From NCBI GenBank assembly GCA_016699445.1, contig CP064976.1, positions 620,001 through 684,000 of the forward strand: a DNA stretch of 64,000 bases, written 5' to 3'. Position numbers and translations under genes: made by a program. Under the pieces are notes generated by a model that saw only the letters and a list, made by a program, of their open reading frames with translations, was not told the origin of the DNA and searched no databases. Origin of the DNA: Deltaproteobacteria bacterium (GTDB taxonomy: Bacteria; UBA10199; JACPAL01; GCA-016699445). Shown here piece by piece: positions 19,093-28,469 of this stretch (its first letter is position 1; each line of letters starts with the position of its first letter).

Positions 19093-19279
19093 CAGCTGTC
19101 AGAAGTGGCCTGATAGGTATTCATGACTCACAAAAATCCCCTTAATTTTCGCCCCCTTCGTTAATCTGTCAGGCCAGATTTCCTGTGACCACTCCCTCTC
19201 TACGTCCCTTACAGGGACTACGAAAGATGAGGTAGTGGTCACAGGAATACTACGGGGGCGAAGGGGGATTTTTGTGAGT
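19088..19279. repeat. Nested inverted repeats, candidate origin of transfer
   Basis: Several perfect inverted repeats are nested here. TCTGACAGCTGTCAGA at 19088-19103 is palindromic. TGGCCTGA (19106) pairs with TCAGGCCA (19169). ACTCACAAAAATCCCC (19126) pairs with GGGGATTTTTGTGAGT (19264). CGCCCCC (19150) pairs with GGGGGCG (19254). TTCCTGTGACCACT (19180) pairs with AGTGGTCACAGGAA (19234). GTCCCT-tac-AGGGAC forms the apex (19204-19218). The region lies between the virB block and the replication-relaxation and coupling-protein genes, the usual place for an oriT. It also could be an RNA regulator of the downstream genes. Confidence 0.6.
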
Positions 19280-19295
19280 AATAGAGAGGTGGATA

Positions 19296-20156
19296 ATGGA
19301 AGAAGTGATAGAAAATCAGAATATATTGAAAGAAGAAAATAGGGAAAAGGAAGAGAAGGAAGAAGTAAAACAAGGAGAAGAAAAAGCTCAGAAGGAGCAG
19401 GAAGACAGAAAAGATATCATTGAAGGCAAGGCGGATAATTTAAAGATCAATGAGAGGGACAAGGAGCTTTTTTCCATACTTTTATCACAGAAGTTTCTTA
19501 CATTTGAATTGGTGGCTCAAAAATTTAATCCTGAGTTGTTATTGGTCTCTTCGACAGCTCGGCAGAATTCAGGATTGTACCGGCGTATCCGGAGACTCGT
19601 GCAAGCAGGTTATCTCCAATCTCTGACGAGTGCTTCCGGAAAGATTCTTTATCTTTTGGCTAAAAGAGGACTTTTGGAAGTGAGCGACCGCAATGGACTC
19701 TCCCTGGTCTCTTCCTTGGAGATGTCTTGTATCGAACACGATTTGGTGGCTTGCGAGATGAGATTTTATCTCGAGTCGCATGGTGGAGAAGATTGGTGTG
19801 CCGATCGTGAGTTTCGACCCAATGCCAATCGGATGGTAAAGATCCCCGATGGTGCCATTGTTATCAATAATCAGGATATCTTCCTTGAGATCGAATTTAG
19901 CCAGAAATCGAAAGATCGGTACGAGCACATAGCTCGTGTGTACCGATGGGAGAAAGGTCCTCCCAATAAGGTGTTGTACGTTTATAAGAACAAAGACGAT
20001 TTAACCTACCTCATGTCTTTGATCGGACCTAATCTTAGGTTCGGCTTTTTCCCTTACGTGCATCCACTGCCTCACCCGCGGGAATGGGTTGGTTACCGAG
20101 GTGACGATAAGTTTTCGCTGACACTGTACGATTTTCTCCAAGCTTCTCCTAATTAA
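19296..20156 (+). CDS. Replication-relaxation family protein
   Basis: 286 residues. After a highly charged Glu/Lys-rich N-terminus comes a winged-helix region (INERDKELFSILLSQKFLTF ... GLYRRIRRLVQAGYLQSL ... ILYLLAKRGLLEV). A second domain follows with ADREFRPNANRMVKIPDGAI and IFLEIEFSQKSKDRYEHIARVY, a PD-(D/E)xK-like pattern. This is the organisation of the Replic_Relax (PF13814-type) family linked to plasmid replication and relaxation. Next to the inverted repeats and the coupling protein, it is the best candidate in the window for DNA processing at the transfer origin. Confidence 0.7.
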   Translation: MEEVIENQNILKEENREKEEKEEVKQGEEKAQKEQEDRKDIIEGKADNLKINERDKELFSILLSQKFLTFELVAQKFNPELLLVSSTARQNSGLYRRIRRLVQAGYLQSLTSASGKILYLLAKRGLLEVSDRNGLSLVSSLEMSCIEHDLVACEMRFYLESHGGEDWCADREFRPNANRMVKIPDGAIVINNQDIFLEIEFSQKSKDRYEHIARVYRWEKGPPNKVLYVYKNKDDLTYLMSLIGPNLRFGFFPYVHPLPHPREWVGYRGDDKFSLTLYDFLQASPN

Positions 20157-20180
20157 TGAGTCAACGAATCGGGGGCTTCT

Positions 20181-21986
20181 ATGGAAAATCAATTAAGCTT
20201 CTTACTTTCGCCATTCACTATAGGTTTTCAATTGGGCCAATCACTCCTCAAAAGGTCGAGTAAGTGGGGAAAGATTTATTTTTTGCTGATGGGAATCGGC
20301 CTATTTCTAACAATCATTGTCCTCTGTGCTTATTTACAAAAAGGGAGTTTGGCTGCTTTGTTCGCCTATCCTCTTCCTTGGATAGAATCATTGTTGAGCC
20401 CTGGTTCCAGTGACACTATTAGTTCTCCTTTGGTTAAAGCAGGAAGCTCTATCCTCCTTCTGTTTTTGTATGTGGTGTTGTTTTCCTTTCCTCTCAGCAT
20501 CCTATTTCTTCCTTTTGTGAGACGGTTCCAAAGCTCTCGTCCTCGTCTTCGATCTTTTTCAGAAAAACTATTTTTAAAATTCAGGAAGCAATGCCCAAAA
20601 GGTTCTTACTTTGCCGGGATAGATGCTCTGACAGGGAAACCAGCCTATATTGCCCGCGAATCACGACTCATGCATACGCAGATCGTTGGTGTGACTGGAG
20701 CGGCAAAGACAGAAGGGGGGATTGTTCCGGCTCTTCTGACAGATATTGCCTCAGGACGAGGCGCTGTCATCATCTGCATGAAAGGAGATTTATCCCTTCT
20801 CGGCCGTGTGACGGCCGTCGCCAAGTCCGCTGGACGGTTGGATGACCTGCAGATCCTTTCAATGCCTTTTCCTGAGTCCTCCAATTATTACAATCCGCTC
20901 GCTCGGGGAATTCCAACGGAGATCAAGGATAAGATCATTTCATCCAATATTTGGACGGAAGAGTATTATAAGAAGTTTTCAGAAATGGCAGTTTTGATCG
21001 TTGTGAATGCTATGGTGGCTCTTCAAAGGCCCATTAGCCTTTCAACTCTCTTAGAAACGATGAGCACTCTAAGAAATATTGAAACCCTGGGCGCTGAGCT
21101 GAAAGAAAAGAAAATCCCCAATCAGATTCCTCAACTACTCACGGCCTTGGATAGGTCTATTCAACCGCTTTCAGGCCTCCTGGCGGATCTGACATCTCTT
21201 GTGATGTGCGATTTTGGGTATCTCCTGAGTGATCCTAAGGGGGAGATCGATTTTTTGGAAGCCTATCGAAAGCGAAAGATCGTGTATGTGCAGCTGAACG
21301 CCGGTCTCTACCAAGAAACGGCCGTCCGATTGGCTAGAATGATCATTCAGGACATCAAATCGATGTGCAATTATGTCCAAGCCTACATTCCTGAAAATGA
21401 AAGAAGCTTTTTCTCTGTATTTATCGACGAATTTGCTTCCATTGCCTTCCCGGCTTTTACCGAGCTTATTAATAAAGCGCGGTCAGCCAATGTAGCCATC
21501 ACGATCGCTCACCAATCATTAGGTGATCTTCGGCAATATGGGGAATTTTTCGACTCCCAGATTTTTGAATCATCCAACATAAAAATGATCTTCCGGCAAA
21601 CTGACCCGCGTTCAGTGAACCTAATCACCGAAATGGGCGGTACCGTGGAAACAGAGAAGATCACGGAACAGACTTCAAAACTTCTGGGGGAACATCTCAA
21701 TACGGGAATGGGGTCTGCCCGCATGGTTGAAAAGTTTAGAATTGATCCGAATATCATTCGTGACCTGCCAAGAGGCTACTGTGTTTTGATTCAGAGAGAC
21801 ATTAAACGCATTTGTTACATCCAGACAGAATATCTTCCATTCAAGGGCCCGACTGATTTTTTAGAAAAGAGAAAAAGACCTCGTAAAATTCAAGCCATCG
21901 ACTCTCAAGATCCAGCAACTCGTGTCACAGCCAAAAATACAGCCAAGACAAGGCAGGATCGTTTGGAGCGATTCTTTATCCGATGA
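20181..21986 (+). CDS. virD4: VirD4/TraG-like coupling protein
   Basis: 601 residues with two or three N-terminal membrane segments, then an ATPase domain. Walker A reads GVTGAAKTEG near residue 170: lysine and threonine are kept but the usual small-residue/Gly pair before Lys is AA. Walker B FSVFIDEFAS is near residue 412, and ITIAHQSLGDL matches the coupling-protein glutamine motif. Such proteins bring relaxosome DNA to the channel. It overlaps the M23 gene by four bases and follows the candidate relaxation gene. Confidence 0.85.
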   Translation: MENQLSFLLSPFTIGFQLGQSLLKRSSKWGKIYFLLMGIGLFLTIIVLCAYLQKGSLAALFAYPLPWIESLLSPGSSDTISSPLVKAGSSILLLFLYVVLFSFPLSILFLPFVRRFQSSRPRLRSFSEKLFLKFRKQCPKGSYFAGIDALTGKPAYIARESRLMHTQIVGVTGAAKTEGGIVPALLTDIASGRGAVIICMKGDLSLLGRVTAVAKSAGRLDDLQILSMPFPESSNYYNPLARGIPTEIKDKIISSNIWTEEYYKKFSEMAVLIVVNAMVALQRPISLSTLLETMSTLRNIETLGAELKEKKIPNQIPQLLTALDRSIQPLSGLLADLTSLVMCDFGYLLSDPKGEIDFLEAYRKRKIVYVQLNAGLYQETAVRLARMIIQDIKSMCNYVQAYIPENERSFFSVFIDEFASIAFPAFTELINKARSANVAITIAHQSLGDLRQYGEFFDSQIFESSNIKMIFRQTDPRSVNLITEMGGTVETEKITEQTSKLLGEHLNTGMGSARMVEKFRIDPNIIRDLPRGYCVLIQRDIKRICYIQTEYLPFKGPTDFLEKRKRPRKIQAIDSQDPATRVTAKNTAKTRQDRLERFFIR

Positions 21987-22552
21987 AAAGGTTATCCTTA
22001 GTTTTCCTCATTTTACTTAATTTTTATTTAGCTGTTCCTCCAGCTCATGGAGAAATTTCCTTCGTGCCCTACGAATATGATTCCACTCTAGCATGGAAGT
22101 CGCAGCTGGATCAGCTCTTGGATGAAGTCGTGGAAAGAGTGACTCGTTTCCTTAAGCCAGTGAATGGCGCTATCTCAAGTCATTTTGGAGAGAGACTTCA
22201 TCCAGTCTTGGGAAGAGTACGTCATCATGATGGCGTCGATATCGCCTGCGCTTCTGGTTCGGAAGTCCGCGCTGTCCTCCCAGGTCAGGTGATTCTGGCG
22301 GGTTGGTCTGGTGGCTATGGTAACCTCATTAAGATCCGTCACAAAGGCGAGATCACTGAGTCCCGCTATGGTCACTTATCGAAGCTTCTCGTTTCTTCGG
22401 GTCAAATGGTAAAAACGGGAGAGCTGATAGGCTTCTCTGGAAAAACCGGGTTGGCTACCGGACCTCATCTTCATTTCGAACTTTTTCGAAAGAGCCTCTT
22501 GATTGATCCAGAAAGGTTTCTCTCCACATCAAATAGAATACGGGATAAATAA
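21983..22552 (+). CDS. M23 peptidoglycan endopeptidase of the transfer operon
   Basis: 189 residues with a signal peptide (MKRLSLVFLILLNFYLAVPPAHG). The LytM domain has HPVLGRVRHHDGVDIAC (zinc His and Asp), GHLSKLL and GPHLHFEL (HxH), so all catalytic ligands are present. In conjugation systems a hydrolase of this kind, or VirB1, opens the wall for the channel; no other lytic enzyme is in the operon. Its last 98 bases overlap the 3' end of the convergent cusA-like gene. Confidence 0.88.
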   Translation: MKRLSLVFLILLNFYLAVPPAHGEISFVPYEYDSTLAWKSQLDQLLDEVVERVTRFLKPVNGAISSHFGERLHPVLGRVRHHDGVDIACASGSEVRAVLPGQVILAGWSGGYGNLIKIRHKGEITESRYGHLSKLLVSSGQMVKTGELIGFSGKTGLATGPHLHFELFRKSLLIDPERFLSTSNRIRDK

Positions 22553-25500
22553 GGAGCTCGAGGATAAATGAAGTGAAGAGACCGCCGATCATAGGGGCGG
22601 CAATTCGTTTCATGACGTCAGCTCCGGCTCCGATCGACCACATGATCGGAATCAATCCCATAAAAAGAGCCAGGACCGTCATCAGTTTAGGCCGTACTCG
22701 ATGAACAGCTCCTTCGATGATGGCATCCACAAGATCCTTTTTCGACTTCATCCGGCCTTGTTTTTCACGATCGTGAAACGCGAGGTCCAAATACATCAAC
22801 ATAAAGACGCCCGTTTCCGCATCCAACCCTAAAAGGGCGATGATGCCCACCCAGACGGCGATCGAGAGGTTGTAGCCCAGAAACACCAGTAACCATACGG
22901 CGCCTATTAAAGAAAATGGTACGGCGAGCAGAACGATCCCGGTCTTGATCCAGGAACCTGTGTTGAAGTGCAGTAGCAGAATAATAATGATAAGAGTAAG
23001 GGGCACTACAATTTTAAGCCGTTCCTTGACGCGTTCCATATTCTCATACTGCCCACTCCAAGTGAGTGTGTAGCCTTCCGGCAATTGCACTTTCTCATTG
23101 ATGAGTTTTTTTGCGTTGGTGACGTAAGTTCCGATATCCGTTTTATTTGGATCAATATCCACATAGACGTATCCGACGAGAGAAGCATTCTCGTCACGAA
23201 TCATGGAAGCCCCTTCGGTCATATGAACATCAGCAACTTCACTTACGGGGATTTGGGCTCCGATGGGTGTAGAGATGAGGACTCTTTTAATCGCTTGTGG
23301 GTCTTGGCGAAAGTCAGCCGCGAATCTTACTTGAATGGGATAGCGTTCCCGATTGATGAGAGCTGTCGAAACATTCTCGCCGCCAATAGCCGCCATGGCT
23401 TGGTCTTGAGCCTCTTTCATCGAAAGCCCGTAGGTTTGAAGTTTATTGCGGTCAAAGCTCACATCCAGAAAATAACCGCTGGCGATGCGTTCCGCCACGA
23501 CTGTTCTTGTCCCCGGAACTGACGCCAGTTCTTTTTCGATAGTTCGTCCTATATTCTCGATGGTTTTAAGGTCAGGGCCAAAAATCTTCACGCCGATCGG
23601 GCTCCTGATGCCAGTCGACAGCATATCGATGCGATTCTTGATGGGCATGGTCCAGATATTAGGCATGCCGACGAAATTTAATTGTTCATTCATTTTCGAA
23701 ACTAAATCTTCTTCAGAAATTGTTTCTGGCCATAGGCGCTGAAAAGGGGTGCTCAAGATGTCTGGTAAAAATGAGTACCAACGTTTAATTTTACGCCATT
23801 CTGATTTAGGTTTCAGAACGATCGTTGTCTCCACCATCGAAAGCGGGGCTATGTCGGTGGAAGTGTCAGCACGACCTGCTTTGCCGAAGACGGACTCCAC
23901 TTCTGGAAACGATTTGATGATCTGATCTTGCGCAGTCAGAATCCTTTGGGCTTCAGTCACCGAAATCCCCGGAAGGGCCGTGGGCATATAAAGCAGGCTT
24001 CCTTCATGCAGGGTGGGCATGAATTCAGAACCCAACATCATGAATGCGGGGACAATGGAAATGACAGCGATAGCCGCCAATGACAGAACGAGCTTTTTTC
24101 TTTCCAAGATCCAATGCAGGACAGGTTCGTAAATGGAGAAGAGTCTTCGACTGATAGGATGTTTATGCTCGGAGTAATATTTGCCGACGAGCAAGACATT
24201 TCCGATCTTATTGAGCCAAGGAATACGTCCTCGAAAAGGATCGGGTCGCGCAAAAAGCATGCGGAGAGCGGGATCCAGCGTGATGGCGAGGATGGCAGCG
24301 ATCGCGAGGGCTAAGTTCTTAGAAAGAGCCAGCGGTCTGAAAAGACGTCCTTCTTGGTCTACAAGCGTAAAGATGGGAAGAAACGAAACCGCAATGACTA
24401 GAAGTGAAAAAAATACGGAGGGACCGACTTCCGTTAAAGCTTCGAGACGCACCTTGAAAAAGCTGCCGATTCTTCCGCCTTCATCCCAATGCTGGATTTT
24501 TCGGTAAGCATTCTCCACCTCCACAATAGCGCCATCTACTAATACGCCGATTGAAATCGCAATCCCCGCAAGGGACATGATGTTCGATGTCTGCCCCAGA
24601 AGCACCAAGGGAATAAAAGCCAAAAGAACGGAAATGGGAATCGTGACGATAGGAACGATGGCTGAAGGTACGTGCCAGAGAAAAAGTAAAATCACCAGGC
24701 TGACAATGATCAGTTCTTCGATCAATGTTCCTCGTAGGGTTTCTATGGCTCTATGGATAAGGTCAGATCGGTCGTATACCGTAACGATCTTCACCCCTTC
24801 AGGGAGTGATTTCTGAATGACAGAGAGTTTTTCCTTTACCCTATTGATGACGGAGGGCGCGTCTTCCCCTTGTCTCATGACGATGACACCGCCGACTGTA
24901 TCGCCCTTACCATTCAAGTCCGTGATGCCACGCCTCATCTCGGGACCTATGGACACTTGAGCCACCTGTTTCACAAGGATGGGAGCGCGACTACTCAATG
25001 GGTACATCACGACAGCATTTTCAATTTCATCCACACTGGATATCAAACCTTGAGAACGCACCATGGCCTCGGTACCTGAAAACTCAATAACCCTTCCTCC
25101 GCTTTCCTGATTGGTGTTGCGTACCGCATCGAGCACTTCCGAAAGAGAGACATGAAGCAGTTTAAGTTTTGTCGGATCCACTTTGACTTGAAACTGTTTG
25201 ACGAAGCCCCCGACGCTCGCGACTTCGGCGACGCCCGGAACAGACTGGAGCTGATAACGAAGGTTCCAATCCTGAAGGGAACGGAGTTCTGCAGAATTTA
25301 TTTTTCCGGACTCATCTGTTAACGCATATTGATACACCCACCCAACACTGGTTGCATCCGGCCCTAACTCTGTTTTCACACCGGACGGAAGTTGCGCGGA
25401 AATCCGACTCAAATATTCAACGACGCGGCTTCTTGCCCAATAGAGGTCGGTGCCATCTTCGAAAATGACATAGACATAAGAAAAGCCGTAATCCGAAAAG

Positions 25501-25748
25501 CCTCGAACGGATTTGATTTTAGGGGCTCCCAGGAGGGAGGCGACGATAGGGTAGGTCACCTGCTTTTCGATAATTTCGGGAGAACGATCCCATTTGGAAT
25601 AAATGATGACTTGGGTGTCCGAAAGGTCAGGGATGGCGTCCAAAGGGATCCGCTTAAGAGAGTAAGCTCCTATCGCGATAAAAACCGCCGTCAGGAGTAA
25701 GATCAATAAACGATGGGTGGCGGAAAATTCAATGATTCGCTTGATCAT
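22455..25748 (-). CDS. cusA: CusA-type heavy-metal RND transporter (Cu/Ag class)
   Basis: 1097 residues, full length for the HME-RND family, with the twelve-helix layout and two periplasmic loops. The TM4 segment reads ISIGVLVDGAIVEVEN, without the DFG aspartate typical of divalent-metal CzcA, which points to the CusA (monovalent copper/silver) class. The N-terminus reads ATHRLLILLLTAVFIAIGAYSL and the C-terminal half has FMLMYLDLAF. It is the last gene of a tolC-cusB-cusA operon, overlapping cusB by 20 bases. The C-terminal 30 or so codons overlap the M23 gene on the other strand. Confidence 0.9.
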   Translation of the reverse strand: MIKRIIEFSATHRLLILLLTAVFIAIGAYSLKRIPLDAIPDLSDTQVIIYSKWDRSPEIIEKQVTYPIVASLLGAPKIKSVRGFSDYGFSYVYVIFEDGTDLYWARSRVVEYLSRISAQLPSGVKTELGPDATSVGWVYQYALTDESGKINSAELRSLQDWNLRYQLQSVPGVAEVASVGGFVKQFQVKVDPTKLKLLHVSLSEVLDAVRNTNQESGGRVIEFSGTEAMVRSQGLISSVDEIENAVVMYPLSSRAPILVKQVAQVSIGPEMRRGITDLNGKGDTVGGVIVMRQGEDAPSVINRVKEKLSVIQKSLPEGVKIVTVYDRSDLIHRAIETLRGTLIEELIIVSLVILLFLWHVPSAIVPIVTIPISVLLAFIPLVLLGQTSNIMSLAGIAISIGVLVDGAIVEVENAYRKIQHWDEGGRIGSFFKVRLEALTEVGPSVFFSLLVIAVSFLPIFTLVDQEGRLFRPLALSKNLALAIAAILAITLDPALRMLFARPDPFRGRIPWLNKIGNVLLVGKYYSEHKHPISRRLFSIYEPVLHWILERKKLVLSLAAIAVISIVPAFMMLGSEFMPTLHEGSLLYMPTALPGISVTEAQRILTAQDQIIKSFPEVESVFGKAGRADTSTDIAPLSMVETTIVLKPKSEWRKIKRWYSFLPDILSTPFQRLWPETISEEDLVSKMNEQLNFVGMPNIWTMPIKNRIDMLSTGIRSPIGVKIFGPDLKTIENIGRTIEKELASVPGTRTVVAERIASGYFLDVSFDRNKLQTYGLSMKEAQDQAMAAIGGENVSTALINRERYPIQVRFAADFRQDPQAIKRVLISTPIGAQIPVSEVADVHMTEGASMIRDENASLVGYVYVDIDPNKTDIGTYVTNAKKLINEKVQLPEGYTLTWSGQYENMERVKERLKIVVPLTLIIIILLLHFNTGSWIKTGIVLLAVPFSLIGAVWLLVFLGYNLSIAVWVGIIALLGLDAETGVFMLMYLDLAFHDREKQGRMKSKKDLVDAIIEGAVHRVRPKLMTVLALFMGLIPIMWSIGAGADVMKRIAAPMIGGLFTSFILELLIYPVFYLMWRETFLDQSRGSFEKVRNEDEVR

Positions 25749-26583
25749 TGCCGCCTCTGATTTTGGATTCCGAATCCAGTAAAAAATTCGGGCCTGTGGA
25801 AATCACATCACCTTCTTGAAGCCCCGCGAGTACCTGGTATTCCCCCGATGATTTTCCTCCAATGACAACCGTCTTTGGACTGACTCTATTATCAGAGGAA
25901 ATGAGATAGACCAAATCACGGGTTCCTGCATGCAAGACGGATTCTTCGGGAATCACAAGCTGATCTTTGATCTGGGAAGTAATGACACCCTGAAAGCCGC
26001 CGTTGCCTATTGCTTTTTGAGGTGTGTCTAGAACTCCAATCGCTTTCAATCCATGGCTTGTAGGATCGATAAGAGTATCGACCATCTTTATTTTTCCTTT
26101 CCATGTTTCTTGGGGAGAGGAGCTGGGAGTTCCTGAGAAATCACTACCCATCTTGACGAGGCCTGAATCCGATTCATAAATTTGGAGAGCAATTTCTTCG
26201 GACGAAAGTGCACTTCCTGAGACAGGAATGCTTACGACAAGATCTTTTCGGGCCACGGTATAACGGCTCACCGCAGCTAGAGCGAGCTGTTTATCACTAA
26301 CATTGATTTCAGATGGTTTCATGGCGTCCATTGCTTGAGGGACGCTCTTCTCACTTTTCTTGCCGTCGACATGAATTAAATCCATTCCACAAATGGGGCA
26401 CTTACCTTTCTCATGCTGGTGCACCTGAGGATGCATGGGACAAGTCCAATATCCATCCACATCTTCATGTGAGGTTGAGCCTGCTGGGGGCTGAGTCTGG
26501 GTAGAGTTGTCTTTTGCTCCACACCCCGAAACGACAGCGATGGAAATCAAGACAATCGATAAGAGTAATATTTTATTTTTCAT
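25729..26583 (-). CDS. cusB: CusB-like periplasmic adaptor lacking hairpin and most of the lipoyl domain
   Basis: 284 residues, far shorter than usual CusB (about 400 or more). It has a lipoprotein signal (VVSGCG), a heavy-metal-binding domain (YWTCPMHPQVHQHEKGKCPI, CGMDLI), then IPVSGSALSSEE, which runs straight into IALQIYESDSGLVKMG. In normal adaptors the lipoyl and alpha-hairpin parts lie between those two motifs, so roughly 120-200 residues are absent with the frame kept. The membrane-proximal end (VIPEESVLHAGTRDLVYLI, LQEGDVISTGPNFLLDSES) is present. It sits between tolC and cusA. How it would contact TolC without a hairpin is unclear. Confidence 0.8.
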   Translation of the reverse strand: MKNKILLLSIVLISIAVVSGCGAKDNSTQTQPPAGSTSHEDVDGYWTCPMHPQVHQHEKGKCPICGMDLIHVDGKKSEKSVPQAMDAMKPSEINVSDKQLALAAVSRYTVARKDLVVSIPVSGSALSSEEIALQIYESDSGLVKMGSDFSGTPSSSPQETWKGKIKMVDTLIDPTSHGLKAIGVLDTPQKAIGNGGFQGVITSQIKDQLVIPEESVLHAGTRDLVYLISSDNRVSPKTVVIGGKSSGEYQVLAGLQEGDVISTGPNFLLDSESKIRGGNDQANH

Positions 26584-26593
26584 AAAGTCCGCC

Positions 26594-27801
26594 TTATTGG
26601 GTTTTCGTTAGTTGTCGTATTGCCTGTAGGTTCTTTTCGTATTCGATTCTAAGATCGATACCCTTAAGCTTGAGATTGAGGTAATCCAGCATCACCATCT
26701 TGTGCTCATCCAATCCCTCCATTGTTCTTTCAGAGATGCTTTTAGCTAAATCGACTCGGTGGGTCGCACGCGGGATCAGTTTATTCTTTAGAGTGAAAAT
26801 TTGAGTCCTGAGCGCCTCAGATTTTTTCATAAGGGATGAAAGCCTCGAATGGGATTCCACTTTTATTTTTGAAGCTCGGCATTTGCTCGCGCTCTCTCAG
26901 CGGAAGCTTCTTTGATCTCGGCCCTAGGTAGTAAAAAGTTGAGGAAAGGGACAGTGACGCCGACCATGAGTTCTTGATTGGCTTGTGACATAGGTGTCGA
27001 TTCATAGGCACGGACACGCACAAAAAGATCTGGAAGATAAGATTGTTTGGCCAGCGAGACACGGGCTTGTTTAGCTTTCAGATCTTTTTCCTTCCAGGTC
27101 ACGAGAGGATTTTCAAATTCGCTTGTTTTCTGATTCTCAACAGCAGGTTCTATGGAACTGAATTCTTGATCTTGTAATGAAGGCGCAAAACTGTTCAAGG
27201 CATTGCGTGCTTCAATGAGAGAGGCCTCGGCAGAGAGTATGTCGCTTTCAAGAAGGTCACTCTCTGATTCGATCCCCAAAAGGTGCACTTGGGCTACATT
27301 ATCCGAAAGGGTCGTTGTGCGGTAGAGTTCCGTATGATGATGAAGCCAGCTTTGTTTTTCTTTTAAGGCGGCCAAGCGCGCTGAGGCAGCCCAAAACTCC
27401 ACATAGGCGATGCGAGCTTGGGCTAATAGACTGACGCTTTTTATAGCTCCCATTTGTTTTTGGGTTTCGTATTCGAGGCGTCTTGTTTTTTTATCCTGAA
27501 ACAACTTTGTGGGGAAAGGGATCTCTTGGGAGACCTCAAGCCCATTACTGGTACTCCCGCCTCCTCGCATTTGCATGTACCCGACCATGCCTGGTTGGAT
27601 ACGTACTCCTGACGCACGGGCTTTAAAAGCATCAATAGTAGATGATTCAACGGTGAGATCGGGGCTTTGCGTGCGAACAAGATCCAGAAATTCGTCTATA
27701 GAAATTCTTGAAGATATCTTTTGTTTCGCCGAGGCCTGATTCGGGAGAGAGATTGAAAAAACGAGGGCAAAAGTGAGAAAGGCAGCAATTTTCACATTCA
27801 T
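26594..27801 (-). CDS. TolC-family outer-membrane factor (frameshifted)
   Basis: Signal peptide (FLTFALVFSISLPNQASA), then typical coiled-coil and barrel repeats (LDLVRTQSPDLTVESSTIDA, GLEVSQEIPFPTKL, VGVTVPFLNFLLPRAEI). The frame is lost near 26862 after ANAELQK; the next frame continues VESHSRLSSLMKKSEALR. One missing A in the AAAAA run restores QKIKVES and a protein of about 402 residues. First gene of the RND operon with cusB and cusA. It forms the outer-membrane exit duct. Confidence 0.8.
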
Positions 27802-27889
27802 ATAAGCTATATACGATCAGCTAACCAAATTTGTGACACCTCAAACAATTATTTAGTTTCTATCTTATTTTTGTTAATAACCTCAGCTC

Positions 27890-28469
27890 ATGTCACAAAA
27901 CACTCATCCGGGTCGTATTACCTATCAAGAAGGGACTGACTTTGCTTCCAAGTCGGATGAAGAGCTTATGAGACACTATCAGGAAGGTGAACAAGGGGCT
28001 TTTGTAGCCTTATTTGAACGTCATTCGGGACGTGTCTTGGGGTTTTATTAAAAAACTGGGGAATGTTCAGTCCGCCCAAGACTTCACCCAAGACGTTTTT
28101 TTAAAGCTTCATCGCTCTCGGATGCAATATGCGGCCACTCTGCCGTTTGCTCCCTGGCTTTTCTCTATCACACGCAGTGTTTGGATCGATGGACTTAAAA
28201 AAAGGCAGAATGACGAGCCGACCGATCATTTGTTTCTTGAAAAACTAGCCCCCAGGACGGAACCCGTTTTTCAATCGATACCCCTTGAGGCTCTTGATCA
28301 TTTGCTCCCAAACCAAAGTACGGCTGTCTCCATGAAAGTATATGACGACGCTACTTTTGAAGAAATTGCTACTCGCTTGGAGACCTCACCACAAAATGCC
28401 AGGCAGTTGGTGAGTCGGGGTCTTAGGAAACTGAAAGAAGTCATGAAGCCGAGAAAAGATTCACTATGA
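27890..28469 (+). CDS. ECF-type RNA polymerase sigma factor (frameshifted)
   Basis: ATG at 27890 gives SKSDEELMRHYQEGEQGAFV and ALFERHSGRVLGF (sigma region 2 start). The frame then stops at a TAA near 28052. Removing one G from the GGGG at 28038 gives VLGFIKKLGNVQSAQDFTQD and VFLKLHRSR, the classic region 2 motif, followed by region 4 (TFEEIATRLETSPQNARQLV). The joined product is about 192 residues. It is divergent from tolC/cusBA and overlaps the next gene by four bases, so it probably governs one or both metal-efflux operons together with its membrane partner. Confidence 0.8.
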
